NCBI RefSeq assembly: GCF_000331305.1
Contig: NZ_KB217482.1
Coordinates: forward strand, 62,001 to 126,000
DNA length: 64,000 nucleotides
Direction: 5' to 3'
From: Calothrix sp. PCC 7103
Lineage (GTDB): Bacteria > Cyanobacteriota > Cyanobacteriia > Cyanobacteriales > Nostocaceae
The notes beneath the pieces are model-generated. The model did not search any database, was not told the DNA's origin, and saw only the letters and a program-made list of their open reading frames with translations. The stretch's first letter is position 1. Each line of letters opens with the position of its first letter. Shown in pieces: positions 1 through 9,541 of this stretch. A program made the translations under genes and the position numbers.

Positions 1-3000
1 AACCTGTTTCATAGTTTTACAGAATTTAACATTCAAGAGGCACAAGGAGTATATTTTGCCAATCCATCTGGAGTAGTAAATATCTTAACGCGCGTTACAG
101 GTGGGAATGCATCGAATATTTTAGGAACATTAGGTGTTGATGGCGCCGCAAATCTATTTTTAATAAATCCCAACGGTATTTTATTTGGTCAAAATGCGCG
201 ACTTGATATAGGAGGTTCGTTTGTTGGAACTACAGCGAATGGGGTGCAGTTTGGTAATCAAGGTAATTTTAGCGCTACAAATCCGGAGGTGCTTGGGTTA
301 TTAACTATTAATCCTTCGGCATTGTTCTTTAATCAGATTAACCCAAATACTGCGATTCAAAATAATTCGGTGGCGCCTGTAGGTGTAGACCCAGCAGGTT
401 TTAACGCAAACGGTTTAAGAGTTCCAAATGGCAAGAGTTTACTGCTCGTTGGTAGTAATGTCATTATAGATGGTGGAGAATTAAATGCTTATGGTGGGAG
501 AGTTGAGTTAGGAGGTTTAGCTTCCCCTGGAGAAATAAGTCTTCAGACAGATGATAATAATTTAAAATTAGGATTTCCAGAGAATGTAGCACGAGCAGAT
601 GTGTCCCTCAACAATAGAGCGCGCGTATATGTAGAAGCATCAGAAAGAGGTAATATCACCTTCAATGCTCGCAATATAGATATTTCAGGAGGAAGTTTAT
701 TAAGTGCAGGTATTGGGAAAGGTTTGGGTTCTGTTGATAGTCAAGCAGGAGATATTACTCTAAATGCAACAGGTAAAATAAATATTGCACAATCAAGCCG
801 AATCGAAAACAATGTAAATACTAATGCAACTGGCAATGCAGGTAATATCAATATTATTGCTAATTCACTTTCTTTGACTGATAACTCTGAACTATCTACG
901 AGTACTTTTGGCAAAGGTTCGGCAGGAAATTTAATAGTGAGTGCCAAAGATTTTATCTCCCTTGCGGATAAAAGTACTATTTTTAGCTCGGTCGATTTAG
1001 GAGCAAAAGGTCAAGGTGGTAATATTGATATAAATGCTGGTTCTCTATCTATACTAACAGGTGGTCAATTAATAGCTGGCATTTACGGAGCATCTGAAAA
1101 CCAAAAAGCAGGACAAGGTAATTCAGGTAATATCAATATTAAAGTTTCCGATGCAGTCGTCATCGATGGTAAAAAAGATGAATTGGCAAGTGCAATTTTC
1201 AACAACACAGAAAATGGCACTATAGGCAACGGAGGTGACATTACTATTGATGCTAACTCTTTATCTCTAACAAACGGCGCCAGAATTAATGCCAGTACAT
1301 CTGGTTTAGGCAAAGCTGGTAATATCACAGTTACAGCAAAAGATTCTATTTATCTTGCCGATAAAAGTAGAATTGTTAGCTCAGTGAATTCTGGAGCAGA
1401 AGGTACTGGTGGTAATATTGACATTAATGCTGGTTCCCTATACATACTAGAAGGTGCCCAATTAATAGCTGGCATTTACGGAGCATCAGAAGACCAAAAA
1501 GCAGGACAAGGTAGTTCAGGTAATATCACTATTAAGGTTGACGATGCAGTTATTATAGACGGTAAAAAAGACGGATTAGCAAGTGCAATTTTCAATGATA
1601 CTGGAAACAAGACAATAGGTAATGGAGGTAATATTACCATTGACTCTAACTCCCTATATCTAGCAAACGGCGCCCAAATTAATGCCAGTACATCTGGTTT
1701 AGGCAACGCTGGGAACGTTATAGTCAGTGCAAAAGATTCTATCTTGCTTACCGATAAAAGTAAAATTGTTAGCTCAGTAAATTCTGAAGCAGAAGGTACT
1801 GGTGGTAATATTGACATTAATACTGGTTCTTTGTATATACTAGAAGGCGCCCAATTAATAGCTGGCATTTACGGAGCATCTGAAGACCGGAAAGCAGGGC
1901 AAGGTAGTTCAGGTAATATCAATGTTAAAGTTGACGATGCAGTTCTTATAGATGGTAAAAAAGATGGATTAGCTAGCGCAATTTTTAATGATACAGAAAA
2001 AGAGACAATAGGTAATGGAGGTGATATTACTATTGAATCTAACTCTTTGTATCTAGCAAACGGCGCCCGAATTAACGCTAGCACTTCTGGTTTAGGTAAC
2101 GCTGGCAATATCACAGTTAGGGCAAAAGATTCTGTTTCTCTAACTGATGCTAATATTTTTAGTACTGTGGAAGTTGGAGGTATTGGTAGAGGAGGAGACA
2201 TTACTATTAATTCTGGTTCTTTTTTCTTATCTGATGGTGCCCAACTTAGCGCCAGTATGAGAGGAGAAGGTAAAGCAGGTAACGTCAATATTAATGCTTT
2301 AGGCTCTGTTTCCCTTACAGATGCTAACATTTTAAGTAATATTGAGGCTGGTGGCATAGGTCAAGGTGGTAATATAAATATAAATGCAGCTTCCCTATCT
2401 ATTAAAGATACCGCTCAATTACAAACTGCTCTGATGGAAGCATCTGATGGGAAAGTAGGTGGAAGGGGAAATGCCGGTTCTGTAAATATAGATGTTAAAG
2501 GTGCTGTAACTATTGCTGGTAGTATCGGGGATTCTCGTAGTGCTATTTATAGTGAAGCAAAAACAGGAACAGTAGGCAATGGTGGTAATGGAGGCAATAT
2601 TGCCATAAATTCCGATTCTTTTGCCTTAAATGAGGGTACCACGCTTGAAACCAGTACTAGAGGACAAGGTTCGGCAGGTAATTTAACATTGCGTGCGAAA
2701 GATTCTATTTTAATTACGGGTTCTTATATTTTAAATACAGTTGAAGCAGGTGGTGTTGGCAAAGGTGGCAATATTGATATTAATGCTACAAAATTATCAA
2801 TATTGGACGGTGCCCAAGTGCAAACTTTAGTTCGTGAAGCAGTAGAAGGTAAACCAGCAGGACGCGGAGATGCTGGAAATATCAATATTAATATTACTGA
2901 CGCAGTTAATATATCCGGAAAAAAGAATGGAATTAATAGTGCAATTGTTAGCTATGTAGGCACAGGAACAATAGGTAATGCAGGCAATATTACCATAAAT

Positions 3001-5595
3001 TCAGGTTTTTTTTCACTATCTGACAAAGCAATAATTAATACTAGTACTGGTAGAACAGGTAATGCTGGTAATGTTTCAGTTTCCGCTAATAATTTTGTTT
3101 CTCTAGTCGATGGCGATATTCTCAGCACAGTGCGAGCAGGTGGTGTTGGTAGAGGTGGCAACATCGACATTAAAGGAGCTTCGTTATCCTTACTTGATGG
3201 TTCTGTTTTAAGAACTTCGGTAAGTGAAGCATCTGATACTCAAGCAGCAGGACGAGGTAATGCAGGAAATATTGACATTAATGTTACAGGAGCAGTAAAA
3301 ATTGCTGGCGCCAAAAATCAATTAAGCGGTATTGCCAGTCAAGTTGATACCGGAACAACAGGTAATGGAGGCAGTATTAATATTACTTCCGAGTCTTTCA
3401 CTTTAAATAATGGTTTCTTATTAGCTAGCACTTTTGGAAAAGGAGATGCAGGTAATATTAGCGTTAATGTAAATGATTTTGTATCTTTAGCTCGTGCGAG
3501 TATTCTCAGTACAGTTGAAGAAAGTGCTGTTGGCAAAGGTGGTAATATTGATATTAATGCGTTTTCATTAACAATGTCCGAAGCTGCCAAAATATCTACC
3601 AGCTTATCTGGTGGACAAGGACAAGCTGGTAACATAGCAGTGCGTGCAAAAGGTCCTGTTGCTCTTACAGATAAAAATACTAGGATGGCTAGCACAGTAG
3701 AACCAGGCACCATTGGTAATGGTGGTAAAATTGATATAAAAGCTAGTTCTTTATCTTTAGAAAAAGGTAGTGAATTAATAACTTTAGTTCGTTCTTCGGA
3801 TGCTTCAGAGTTATCGGCAGTTGGAAATGCAGGTGATGTAAATATTAATGTGACTGGTGCAGTCAACATTTTTGGAGGGGATAACGATTTTCTAACTTGG
3901 ATTTCCAGTCGTGTAGAACCAGGTACAATAGGTAATGCAGGTAATATTAGCATTTCTTCAGATTCTTTTCTTTTAACAGATGGCGCCCAACTATCAAGCA
4001 GTACCTTTAGACAAGGTTCGGCTGGTAAGATTAAAATACAGGCTAACAATTCCGTTTCTATCATAGGTAGCAATATTTTTAGCACAGTACAATCAGGTGG
4101 TATCGGGAATGGCGGCAATGTTGACATTAATGCAACTTCCCTTTCTTTATTGGAAGGTGGTCAACTATTAACCTTTGTTAGCGAAGCATCAGAAAATAGA
4201 CTACCAGGACAGGGTTCAGCGGGTAACGTTAATATCAAAGTTAAAGATAAAGTGACGATTGCAGGTAATAATAAATATAAGCTACCCAGTGTAATCGGAA
4301 GTTCTATAGGACTGGATGCAGTTGGTAATGGAGGAGATGTTAATATATCTTCTGCTTCCATATCTTTAGCCAATGGAGGTATTATTAACACAGGTACTTT
4401 CGGTGATGGCAATGCTGGTGCAATTAATATTAATTCTACTGATGTCAACATTTCTGGGGTAAATTTCACAAGTCGGTATTCGAGTGGATTATTAACAGAG
4501 ACATTTTTCAATGGCAGGGGAGGAGATATTACAATTACATCTTCTAATTTTAAAATTGCAGACGGCGCCGTTCTCAACGCCAGAACTATTGGTGATGGTG
4601 ATGCTGGTAATATTACAGTCAATACAAATTCCTTTGAAGCACTTAATGGAGGTCAACTTGCTACCACAACATCATCAAGTGGCAGTGCTGGTAAAATAAC
4701 TATTAATTCTACCGACAGAGTATTTATTTCGGGTAGCGATACAACTTATAACTCTAGAGTTGCCGCATTTCCTTTATTTATCAGAAACGTTAGTCCTGAC
4801 AGTGGTTTATTTGTTTTCTCGGAAGGTTCAAGTGTAGCAGGCAACATAAAAGTCACTTCACCGAAAGTGACACTCGATAACAGAGGTAAATTAATCGCTG
4901 AATCAGCATCAGGTAACGGTGGTAATGTAAACCTAAACAGTGATTTACTTTTATTAAGAAGAGGCGCCCAAATTTCCACCAACGCAGGTACAGAACAACT
5001 AGGTGGTGATGGAGGCAATATCGATATAAATTCTCGTTTTATTGTCGCAGTCCCCTCTGAAAACAGCGACATAACAGCTAACGCTTTTATAGGAACAGGT
5101 GGTAACGTAAATATTCGCACGCAAAGTATTTTAGGTATAGAACCACGCACTTTTGAATCTCCACTAACTAGCGATATTACCGCAAGCTCTAAAAGTGGTA
5201 TTCAAGGACAAATTGCGATTACAGAACCAGACGTTCAACCCGCACAAGGGTTAGTTGAACTACCAGAGGAAGTAGTTGATGCTACCCGTAGAGTAGCTCA
5301 AATTTGCCCAAGAGAACCAGGCGCCAAACCTCTCGGAGAATTTACCATCACTGGACGCGGCAGTTTACCACCCAGTCCTTTAGAACCATTACCCGGCACC
5401 ACTAACACCACTAAATTAGCAACATTAAACAATAGTAATACTAATGTATCAAATATAGCCTCTAGCAAAGTGCAAAACACAATAGTTGAAGCACAAGGCT
5501 GGGTTAAGAATAAGGATGGAAGTTTAGAGCTTGTAGCAATGGCGCCACAAACTACACTCCTGTCGCGTGCTGTAACATCTGCATGTCCATTTTAA
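1..5595 (+). CDS. Large TpsA-type exoprotein (filamentous haemagglutinin family), 5' end outside window
   Basis: The reading frame is open from base 1, so the gene starts upstream of the window. The first ~80 codons carry the end of the two-partner-secretion (TPS) haemagglutination domain, with the family hallmarks NLFHSF, RVTGG, ANLFLINPNGILFGQNARLD and TTANGVQFGNQGNF. The rest (about 1,780 residues) is a long right-handed beta-helix of degenerate repeats rich in G-N-I-D/T-I-N-A and S-L-T-D-G-A motifs, expected to be displayed outside the cell. Two C-terminal cysteines (in QICPRE and the final ACPF) resemble the Cys pair that anchors some TpsA proteins; that role is inferred. No TpsB partner is adjacent on the downstream side; the nearest is the transporter at 43183, linked to the paralogous exoproteins at 31-43 kb. 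Codons 340-730 hold a recent tandem duplication. Adhesin, biofilm or contact-dependent functions are all possible. Confidence 0.93.
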   Translation, partial: NLFHSFTEFNIQEAQGVYFANPSGVVNILTRVTGGNASNILGTLGVDGAANLFLINPNGILFGQNARLDIGGSFVGTTANGVQFGNQGNFSATNPEVLGLLTINPSALFFNQINPNTAIQNNSVAPVGVDPAGFNANGLRVPNGKSLLLVGSNVIIDGGELNAYGGRVELGGLASPGEISLQTDDNNLKLGFPENVARADVSLNNRARVYVEASERGNITFNARNIDISGGSLLSAGIGKGLGSVDSQAGDITLNATGKINIAQSSRIENNVNTNATGNAGNINIIANSLSLTDNSELSTSTFGKGSAGNLIVSAKDFISLADKSTIFSSVDLGAKGQGGNIDINAGSLSILTGGQLIAGIYGASENQKAGQGNSGNINIKVSDAVVIDGKKDELASAIFNNTENGTIGNGGDITIDANSLSLTNGARINASTSGLGKAGNITVTAKDSIYLADKSRIVSSVNSGAEGTGGNIDINAGSLYILEGAQLIAGIYGASEDQKAGQGSSGNITIKVDDAVIIDGKKDGLASAIFNDTGNKTIGNGGNITIDSNSLYLANGAQINASTSGLGNAGNVIVSAKDSILLTDKSKIVSSVNSEAEGTGGNIDINTGSLYILEGAQLIAGIYGASEDRKAGQGSSGNINVKVDDAVLIDGKKDGLASAIFNDTEKETIGNGGDITIESNSLYLANGARINASTSGLGNAGNITVRAKDSVSLTDANIFSTVEVGGIGRGGDITINSGSFFLSDGAQLSASMRGEGKAGNVNINALGSVSLTDANILSNIEAGGIGQGGNININAASLSIKDTAQLQTALMEASDGKVGGRGNAGSVNIDVKGAVTIAGSIGDSRSAIYSEAKTGTVGNGGNGGNIAINSDSFALNEGTTLETSTRGQGSAGNLTLRAKDSILITGSYILNTVEAGGVGKGGNIDINATKLSILDGAQVQTLVREAVEGKPAGRGDAGNININITDAVNISGKKNGINSAIVSYVGTGTIGNAGNITINSGFFSLSDKAIINTSTGRTGNAGNVSVSANNFVSLVDGDILSTVRAGGVGRGGNIDIKGASLSLLDGSVLRTSVSEASDTQAAGRGNAGNIDINVTGAVKIAGAKNQLSGIASQVDTGTTGNGGSINITSESFTLNNGFLLASTFGKGDAGNISVNVNDFVSLARASILSTVEESAVGKGGNIDINAFSLTMSEAAKISTSLSGGQGQAGNIAVRAKGPVALTDKNTRMASTVEPGTIGNGGKIDIKASSLSLEKGSELITLVRSSDASELSAVGNAGDVNINVTGAVNIFGGDNDFLTWISSRVEPGTIGNAGNISISSDSFLLTDGAQLSSSTFRQGSAGKIKIQANNSVSIIGSNIFSTVQSGGIGNGGNVDINATSLSLLEGGQLLTFVSEASENRLPGQGSAGNVNIKVKDKVTIAGNNKYKLPSVIGSSIGLDAVGNGGDVNISSASISLANGGIINTGTFGDGNAGAININSTDVNISGVNFTSRYSSGLLTETFFNGRGGDITITSSNFKIADGAVLNARTIGDGDAGNITVNTNSFEALNGGQLATTTSSSGSAGKITINSTDRVFISGSDTTYNSRVAAFPLFIRNVSPDSGLFVFSEGSSVAGNIKVTSPKVTLDNRGKLIAESASGNGGNVNLNSDLLLLRRGAQISTNAGTEQLGGDGGNIDINSRFIVAVPSENSDITANAFIGTGGNVNIRTQSILGIEPRTFESPLTSDITASSKSGIQGQIAITEPDVQPAQGLVELPEEVVDATRRVAQICPREPGAKPLGEFTITGRGSLPPSPLEPLPGTTNTTKLATLNNSNTNVSNIASSKVQNTIVEAQGWVKNKDGSLELVAMAPQTTLLSRAVTSACPF
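1015..2193 (+). repeat. Three tandem copies of a 393-bp coding repeat inside the TpsA gene
   Basis: The same segment, recognisable by GGCATTTACGGAGCATC, begins at 1078, 1471 and 1864, an exact 393-bp (131-codon) period. Copies two and three are the closest to each other. The period keeps the reading frame, so unequal recombination would lengthen or shorten the beta-helix without breaking it. Confidence 0.85.
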
Positions 5596-5650
5596 AGTAT
5601 ATTACTTTTGGTTCTCCAAAATTTTGTATTATAGGCATCCAAAGAATACT

Positions 5651-7471
5651 CTAATTATCTTGCCAAATTTTGATAGTTCGGTCAGAACTCCCACTTAGCA
5701 AAGTATGGCCATTTGGACTGAAAGCAAGAGAAAAAACATCATTTGAATGTCCATTAAGTGTGCAAATTAACTCTCTTGTTTTCAAATTCCATAATTTAAT
5801 AGTATCATCCACACCACCACTAATAAGAGTTTTACCATCATGACTAATGATAATACTGTGGAAACCTTCTGAATCTCCTACAAGAACACTAATTAACTGC
5901 CCATTACTCGGATTCCATAATTTTATAGTTGTGTCGTAATAGCCGCAACTAGCGAGAATCTTTCCATCAGGACTAAATTTAATGCAATTAATCGAAGACG
6001 AATAATCCCCAAGAGTGCGAATAAGCTTTCCTTCGCTCGGATTCCATATTTTGATAGTTTTGTCATCACTACCACTAGCAAGAATCTCTCCATCAGGACT
6101 AAATTTAATGGAATTAATCGAAGACGAATGTCCCTCAAGAGTGTGGATAAGATGCCCTTCGCTTGGCTTCCATACTTTGATAGTTTTGTCGTAACTACCA
6201 CTAGCAAGAATCTTTCCATCTGGGCTAAATGTAAGCGAATTAACGTCATCAGAATGTGCATTTTTGATAGTATAAATAAGTTGTTGTGCTGTTTTCAAAT
6301 TCCATAGTTTAATAGTTGTGTCATCACTACCACTAGCAATAGTCTGATTATCTGGACTAATCGCAATAGAGCGAACCCAGTTTGAATGACCTTCAAGCGT
6401 ACTTAATAGTTGCCCTGTTTTCAAATCCCATAATTTAATAGTTTTATCATCGCTACTACTGGCAACAGTTAGACCATCTGGAGTAAATGCAACAGAGCGA
6501 ACCCACGACGAATGTCCAGATAAAGTGCTGGCTAATTTCCATTTTTGAGCATTTGCCTTTATAGTTTCTTCTTCATTTACTTCATCCGCTACTACCTTTA
6601 ATTCTTTTCCGTAAACTTGCTGTTCGTTTTTCTGAATGTTTTTAAGTTCAGTAAGGTAAGGATTGAGGGATTCTTTATCTAATCCTGATTGATTTAATTC
6701 AGCAGCTATTTTGGGTAATTTTAATTGATAGTAAGGGTCAAGATTTAAATAATATAAATCAGCTATATAAGCTGCCAAAAGTTTATTACTGGTTACGATT
6801 GTTTGCCGAATCATTCGCAAAGCATCTTTTTCACCAACACCTTTAGACATTAGGTCTTTCGTGCCTTTTTCCCAATTCCACTCTTGGCTAGAATAGGAAC
6901 GGCGCTGATTATTTTGTACTCCCCAAAAATGAACATTTACTGTATAAGCATAATCAGTAACACCCATATCAAGAATAGCCGTTGGCACGGGAGCTAAAAT
7001 TTTATGTAACTGCTCTACATTAATATTACCAATCGGACGCTTAAAGTAATCACTATAAAATTTAACTAGATGTAGTTTATCTCGTTCAGAATAGTATTTG
7101 GCTAAAAACGCTTCTACACTATTTAACTCAATTTTAAGATTATTGCGAATGGATACGGGAGCATCTAGACTAATTTCTGGTGGTGAAAGCAAAATTAATA
7201 AACAGTCTTTCTCTTCTTTTAAAAGGTCTTCGGTTTCTTGGCGGCTTAAAATACCATTCCAATTTTCTAAATCCCAGTTAGATTGAATCTCTGTTAATTT
7301 TAAATCAATTTGTTTAGCTTGAAATTCGCGGAGAGAATCTCGCATCAGATCAATTACTTCGCGCTTTCTTTGGAAATCTTGTTGTACAGAACAATACCTT
7401 CGCCAGATTTCGGAGTCATAACCTAGCATCAACGCTTCTAGAATTAAGGTTTTTTCGTATAAGAGAAACAA
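5651..7471 (-). CDS. WD40-repeat protein with an alpha-helical N-terminal domain
   Basis: The C-terminal half (about residues 313-606) contains seven WD40 repeats, each of the form GHS..V.S..FSPDG..LASGS.D.TIK.W, enough for a closed seven-blade propeller and therefore a protein-interaction platform. The N-terminal ~310 residues are helical with no catalytic motif I recognise; a segment containing LLILLSPPEIS, FYSDYFKRPI and VPTAILDMGVTDY looks like a recurrent cyanobacterial module of unknown function. The longest frame starts at a TTG without a clear ribosome-binding site; an ATG 14 codons downstream (MLGYDSE) is an alternative. It converges on the upstream exoprotein gene with only 55 bp between them. 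A scaffold or regulatory function is likely; no substrate can be named. Confidence 0.88.
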   Translation of the reverse strand: MFLLYEKTLILEALMLGYDSEIWRRYCSVQQDFQRKREVIDLMRDSLREFQAKQIDLKLTEIQSNWDLENWNGILSRQETEDLLKEEKDCLLILLSPPEISLDAPVSIRNNLKIELNSVEAFLAKYYSERDKLHLVKFYSDYFKRPIGNINVEQLHKILAPVPTAILDMGVTDYAYTVNVHFWGVQNNQRRSYSSQEWNWEKGTKDLMSKGVGEKDALRMIRQTIVTSNKLLAAYIADLYYLNLDPYYQLKLPKIAAELNQSGLDKESLNPYLTELKNIQKNEQQVYGKELKVVADEVNEEETIKANAQKWKLASTLSGHSSWVRSVAFTPDGLTVASSSDDKTIKLWDLKTGQLLSTLEGHSNWVRSIAISPDNQTIASGSDDTTIKLWNLKTAQQLIYTIKNAHSDDVNSLTFSPDGKILASGSYDKTIKVWKPSEGHLIHTLEGHSSSINSIKFSPDGEILASGSDDKTIKIWNPSEGKLIRTLGDYSSSINCIKFSPDGKILASCGYYDTTIKLWNPSNGQLISVLVGDSEGFHSIIISHDGKTLISGGVDDTIKLWNLKTRELICTLNGHSNDVFSLAFSPNGHTLLSGSSDRTIKIWQDN

Positions 7472-7583
7472 GCTTTATAATTCCCAGACTAGTTAAAAAC
7501 TCCGTCCCGTTATTCCACACCGGGTTTTTAGATTCAAAAGCTTGATGTATAAGGACTCTGGGGTCAACGTGTAGCAGACAGAT

Positions 7584-8042
7584 TCAATATTTTGTTTGAT
7601 TGGAAACGTTGACGGCAAAAGTCTTTTTGCCAATCATATTTTTGGCGAAGGTATTGACAGAATATTCCTGCAATTTACGTTTGCCTTCAGAATTGGAAAT
7701 AACATCTCTAAGACGCTCTCTAAGTCCTTCTCCTATACCAACAATAACATCTTGTCCTGCTTGTCCTATTCCTTTAATAGCTTTACTTTCAGCTTCTCCG
7801 ATTGAATAAGAGTACTCTCCTATTCCACCACCAATTCCCTTTGCTATAGGACTAAGAAAGTCATATGTTAAACGAGGTTCAATATTAAGAAAATTAATAT
7901 TTTCACTGTTAGAAGATTGTGCTAACGCACTTATAGCAGTAAGTGACTGCCCAACACCTAATACTTGACATACAGTTGTACCAACACTAGCATCGATTAG
8001 CTTTTTGAGCATCTTGCGCCGATTAAAAGACGACGTTCCCAC
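7584..8042 (-). CDS. Small exported protein of unknown function
   Basis: The 152-residue product begins with NRRKMLKK followed by a moderately hydrophobic stretch and an ALA-Q cleavage-like site near residue 42, so export is likely; the paired arginines give a weak resemblance to a Tat signal. The mature part is glycine-rich (GIGGGIGEYSYSIGEAESKAIKGI) with no recognised domain. The start chosen is GTG at 8042, preceded by a GGAGG box at six-base spacing in the upstream sequence. It stands alone, separated from both neighbours by more than 100 bp. Confidence 0.6.
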   Translation of the reverse strand: MGTSSFNRRKMLKKLIDASVGTTVCQVLGVGQSLTAISALAQSSNSENINFLNIEPRLTYDFLSPIAKGIGGGIGEYSYSIGEAESKAIKGIGQAGQDVIVGIGEGLRERLRDVISNSEGKRKLQEYSVNTFAKNMIGKKTFAVNVSNQTKY

Positions 8043-8327
8043 AGTTGCCTCCGATTGAGAAAGGAAAAACTTTAGATTTCGCCTTGACTACAGCTACTTT
8101 ACCAATTAACAATAAAGTGTGGCATCTTCTTCATTCTTTATTTACAAGCTTTTCTGCTTTTAATTAAATATGTTATCCAAAAATATTAAGTGTGTCAATG
8201 TACTATTTTTACTCTTACGTTCCATCAGATTTTACAATAGCAGGTAACTTAAGGTAAATGTTTAGGCGCCAACATCTAACTCCTCCCACTCCTCTCTGTG
8301 TACTCTGCGTCTCTGTGGTAAAAATCT
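8043..8327. other. Intergenic region with a cyanobacterial low-complexity element
   Basis: No gene is visible. Bases 8291-8325 (CTCTGTGTACTCTGCGTCTC and neighbours) belong, as I recognise it, to a CTCTGCG-type degenerate element scattered between genes in many cyanobacterial genomes. It lies just past the stop of the next minus-strand gene, where it could act as a transcript end. Confidence 0.45.
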
Positions 8328-9032
8328 TTACTCATTTGTAACAAACAACTCATCCGTTACATCCGTTGTATCCGTTGCCCAAACTACCCACACCTCATCA
8401 ACATCATAAAACTCCCCACGCTGCTCCAACTTAAAATCTCCAAGCAACAACCCCAACCAAACTTCCACAAGTGCCAACCCTAAAACGCGCGCGAGTTCAA
8501 TCAAACGAACGGCGCCTTTTCTTGTCACAATATAATCAAAAATCTTCTGCCGCCAACTCTCCACATCTTCGTTTCCTGCTAAATTACGAATATCGTCCCA
8601 AGTCTCAACAGCTTGCAGCATCTCCAAGACATTATCCTTTTCAACAGGCGCCGCAACAGACTCACTCCCAATAATAGGATAATTATGGGCGCCATGAGGT
8701 TGAAACGTTTGGGGAATAGGTGCTTCTTTCAACTCATCCAAGTCCAGATGCATCGACATCCGCACCAAACCTGCAAAAAAATCACTATCAACAACAGGTC
8801 CCAAGTCACTATTACTATCGCGCGTTTCCTCCAAAAGCAACAACGAACGCGCTTTGAGGATATCAGCAATTTGTACAAATGCTAAACTAGCAGCTTCCAA
8901 CTGTTGTTCAACAGTCAATAAAGGCAACTCCGAGTCAAGACATTCCCAAACTACATCAAGCGTAGCATCGGGTGGCGCCGACGATAATTCATCCAAAATA
9001 TCCCAAATTGTTAACTGCTGAAACTCTGCCAT
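8328..9032 (-). CDS. Acidic protein of unknown function, third gene of an AAA-ATPase operon
   Basis: A 234-residue acidic protein (MAEFQQLTIWDILDELS at the start). The frame extends nine codons further upstream, but the ATG at 9032 sits two bases past the stop of the preceding gene and gives the usual operon spacing, so I chose it. The region around residues 150-215, containing WDDIRNLAGNEDVESWRQ and RLIELARVLGLALVEVWLGLLLG, may form a small helical or winged-helix domain; I recognise no catalytic motif. It is co-transcribed with the Cys/His protein and AAA ATPase upstream, which suggests a shared task, perhaps as a specificity or regulatory subunit. This is inference from position only. Confidence 0.6.
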   Translation of the reverse strand: MAEFQQLTIWDILDELSSAPPDATLDVVWECLDSELPLLTVEQQLEAASLAFVQIADILKARSLLLLEETRDSNSDLGPVVDSDFFAGLVRMSMHLDLDELKEAPIPQTFQPHGAHNYPIIGSESVAAPVEKDNVLEMLQAVETWDDIRNLAGNEDVESWRQKIFDYIVTRKGAVRLIELARVLGLALVEVWLGLLLGDFKLEQRGEFYDVDEVWVVWATDTTDVTDELFVTNE

Positions 9033-9034
9033 AG

Positions 9035-9541
9035 CTACACATCTGAACGTAAAGGACATTCAGAAATTGGACATTTTGACGGGCTAATCTCGAACATTTC
9101 CTTATATTGAACGAGAGTACAATTATACTTTTGAGAAAAAGCTTTTAGAACCTGTTCGGTATAAGCCTTAATTTTACCAGCAGTCAACCCGAAGCAATGA
9201 ATAGGTTCCAACCGACAAATCGCCTTTTGTCCATACCATAACTCGGCGCCAAGTGCATGTAACGGCTTATCACCCGGCGCCTTATACAAATACAACACAG
9301 CAAAATAATTAGCTGGTGGTTCAACAATTATCGTATCAATACCTTCATCACTGTGTTGAGCGCGGCGCCGATAAAACGAACGACGGTTATGACAATATTT
9401 AGCATCCCAACAATTATCACCATCAGAACCATGCACTATTTTTGCTTGCGCGGTAGAAAGTTGAGAACACAATAGACATTTATTATTAAATGGTTTTGGC
9501 AAGCGAACCCCCAACCAATTGGTAAGTATCATCTTCACCAA
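9035..9541 (-). CDS. Cys/His-rich protein, possible metal-binding or nuclease partner of the AAA ATPase
   Basis: The product (168 residues from the longest start) has a CLLC pair near the N-terminus, then HGSDGDNCWDAKYCHNRR with further Cys and His residues, and a C-terminal pair in SKCPISECPL. The spacing suggests one or two zinc sites. It lacks the clear H-N-H pattern of PtuB-type nucleases, so that assignment is not supported. The frame overlaps the ATPase gene by up to 56 bp; the true start may be the GTG at 9541, the ATG three codons later, or a TTG near 9499, all inside the ATPase tail, which implies translational coupling. Unknown function; nucleic-acid binding is a guess. Confidence 0.6.
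   Translation of the reverse strand: MVKMILTNWLGVRLPKPFNNKCLLCSQLSTAQAKIVHGSDGDNCWDAKYCHNRRSFYRRRAQHSDEGIDTIIVEPPANYFAVLYLYKAPGDKPLHALGAELWYGQKAICRLEPIHCFGLTAGKIKAYTEQVLKAFSQKYNCTLVQYKEMFEISPSKCPISECPLRSDV

Noticed and set aside
3339-4127. Long minus-strand frame (262 codons) and similar frames antisense to the exoprotein genes
   Set aside because: They mirror the repetitive beta-helix codons and are Pro/Leu/Ile-rich low-complexity translations without sites or domains.
5923-6261. Minus-strand frame inside the WD40 gene
   Set aside because: It is another reading frame of the repeat region, with repeated MERFLLV peptides; not a gene.
8471-8885. Plus-strand frames opposite the ATPase operon
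   Set aside because: They overlap well-supported minus-strand genes and their composition (Arg, His, Gln-rich) is not protein-like.
9035-9541. Septu PtuB-type HNH nuclease
   Set aside because: The Cys/His pattern does not show the H-N-H core, and the ATPase is shorter than PtuA with an altered Walker B.
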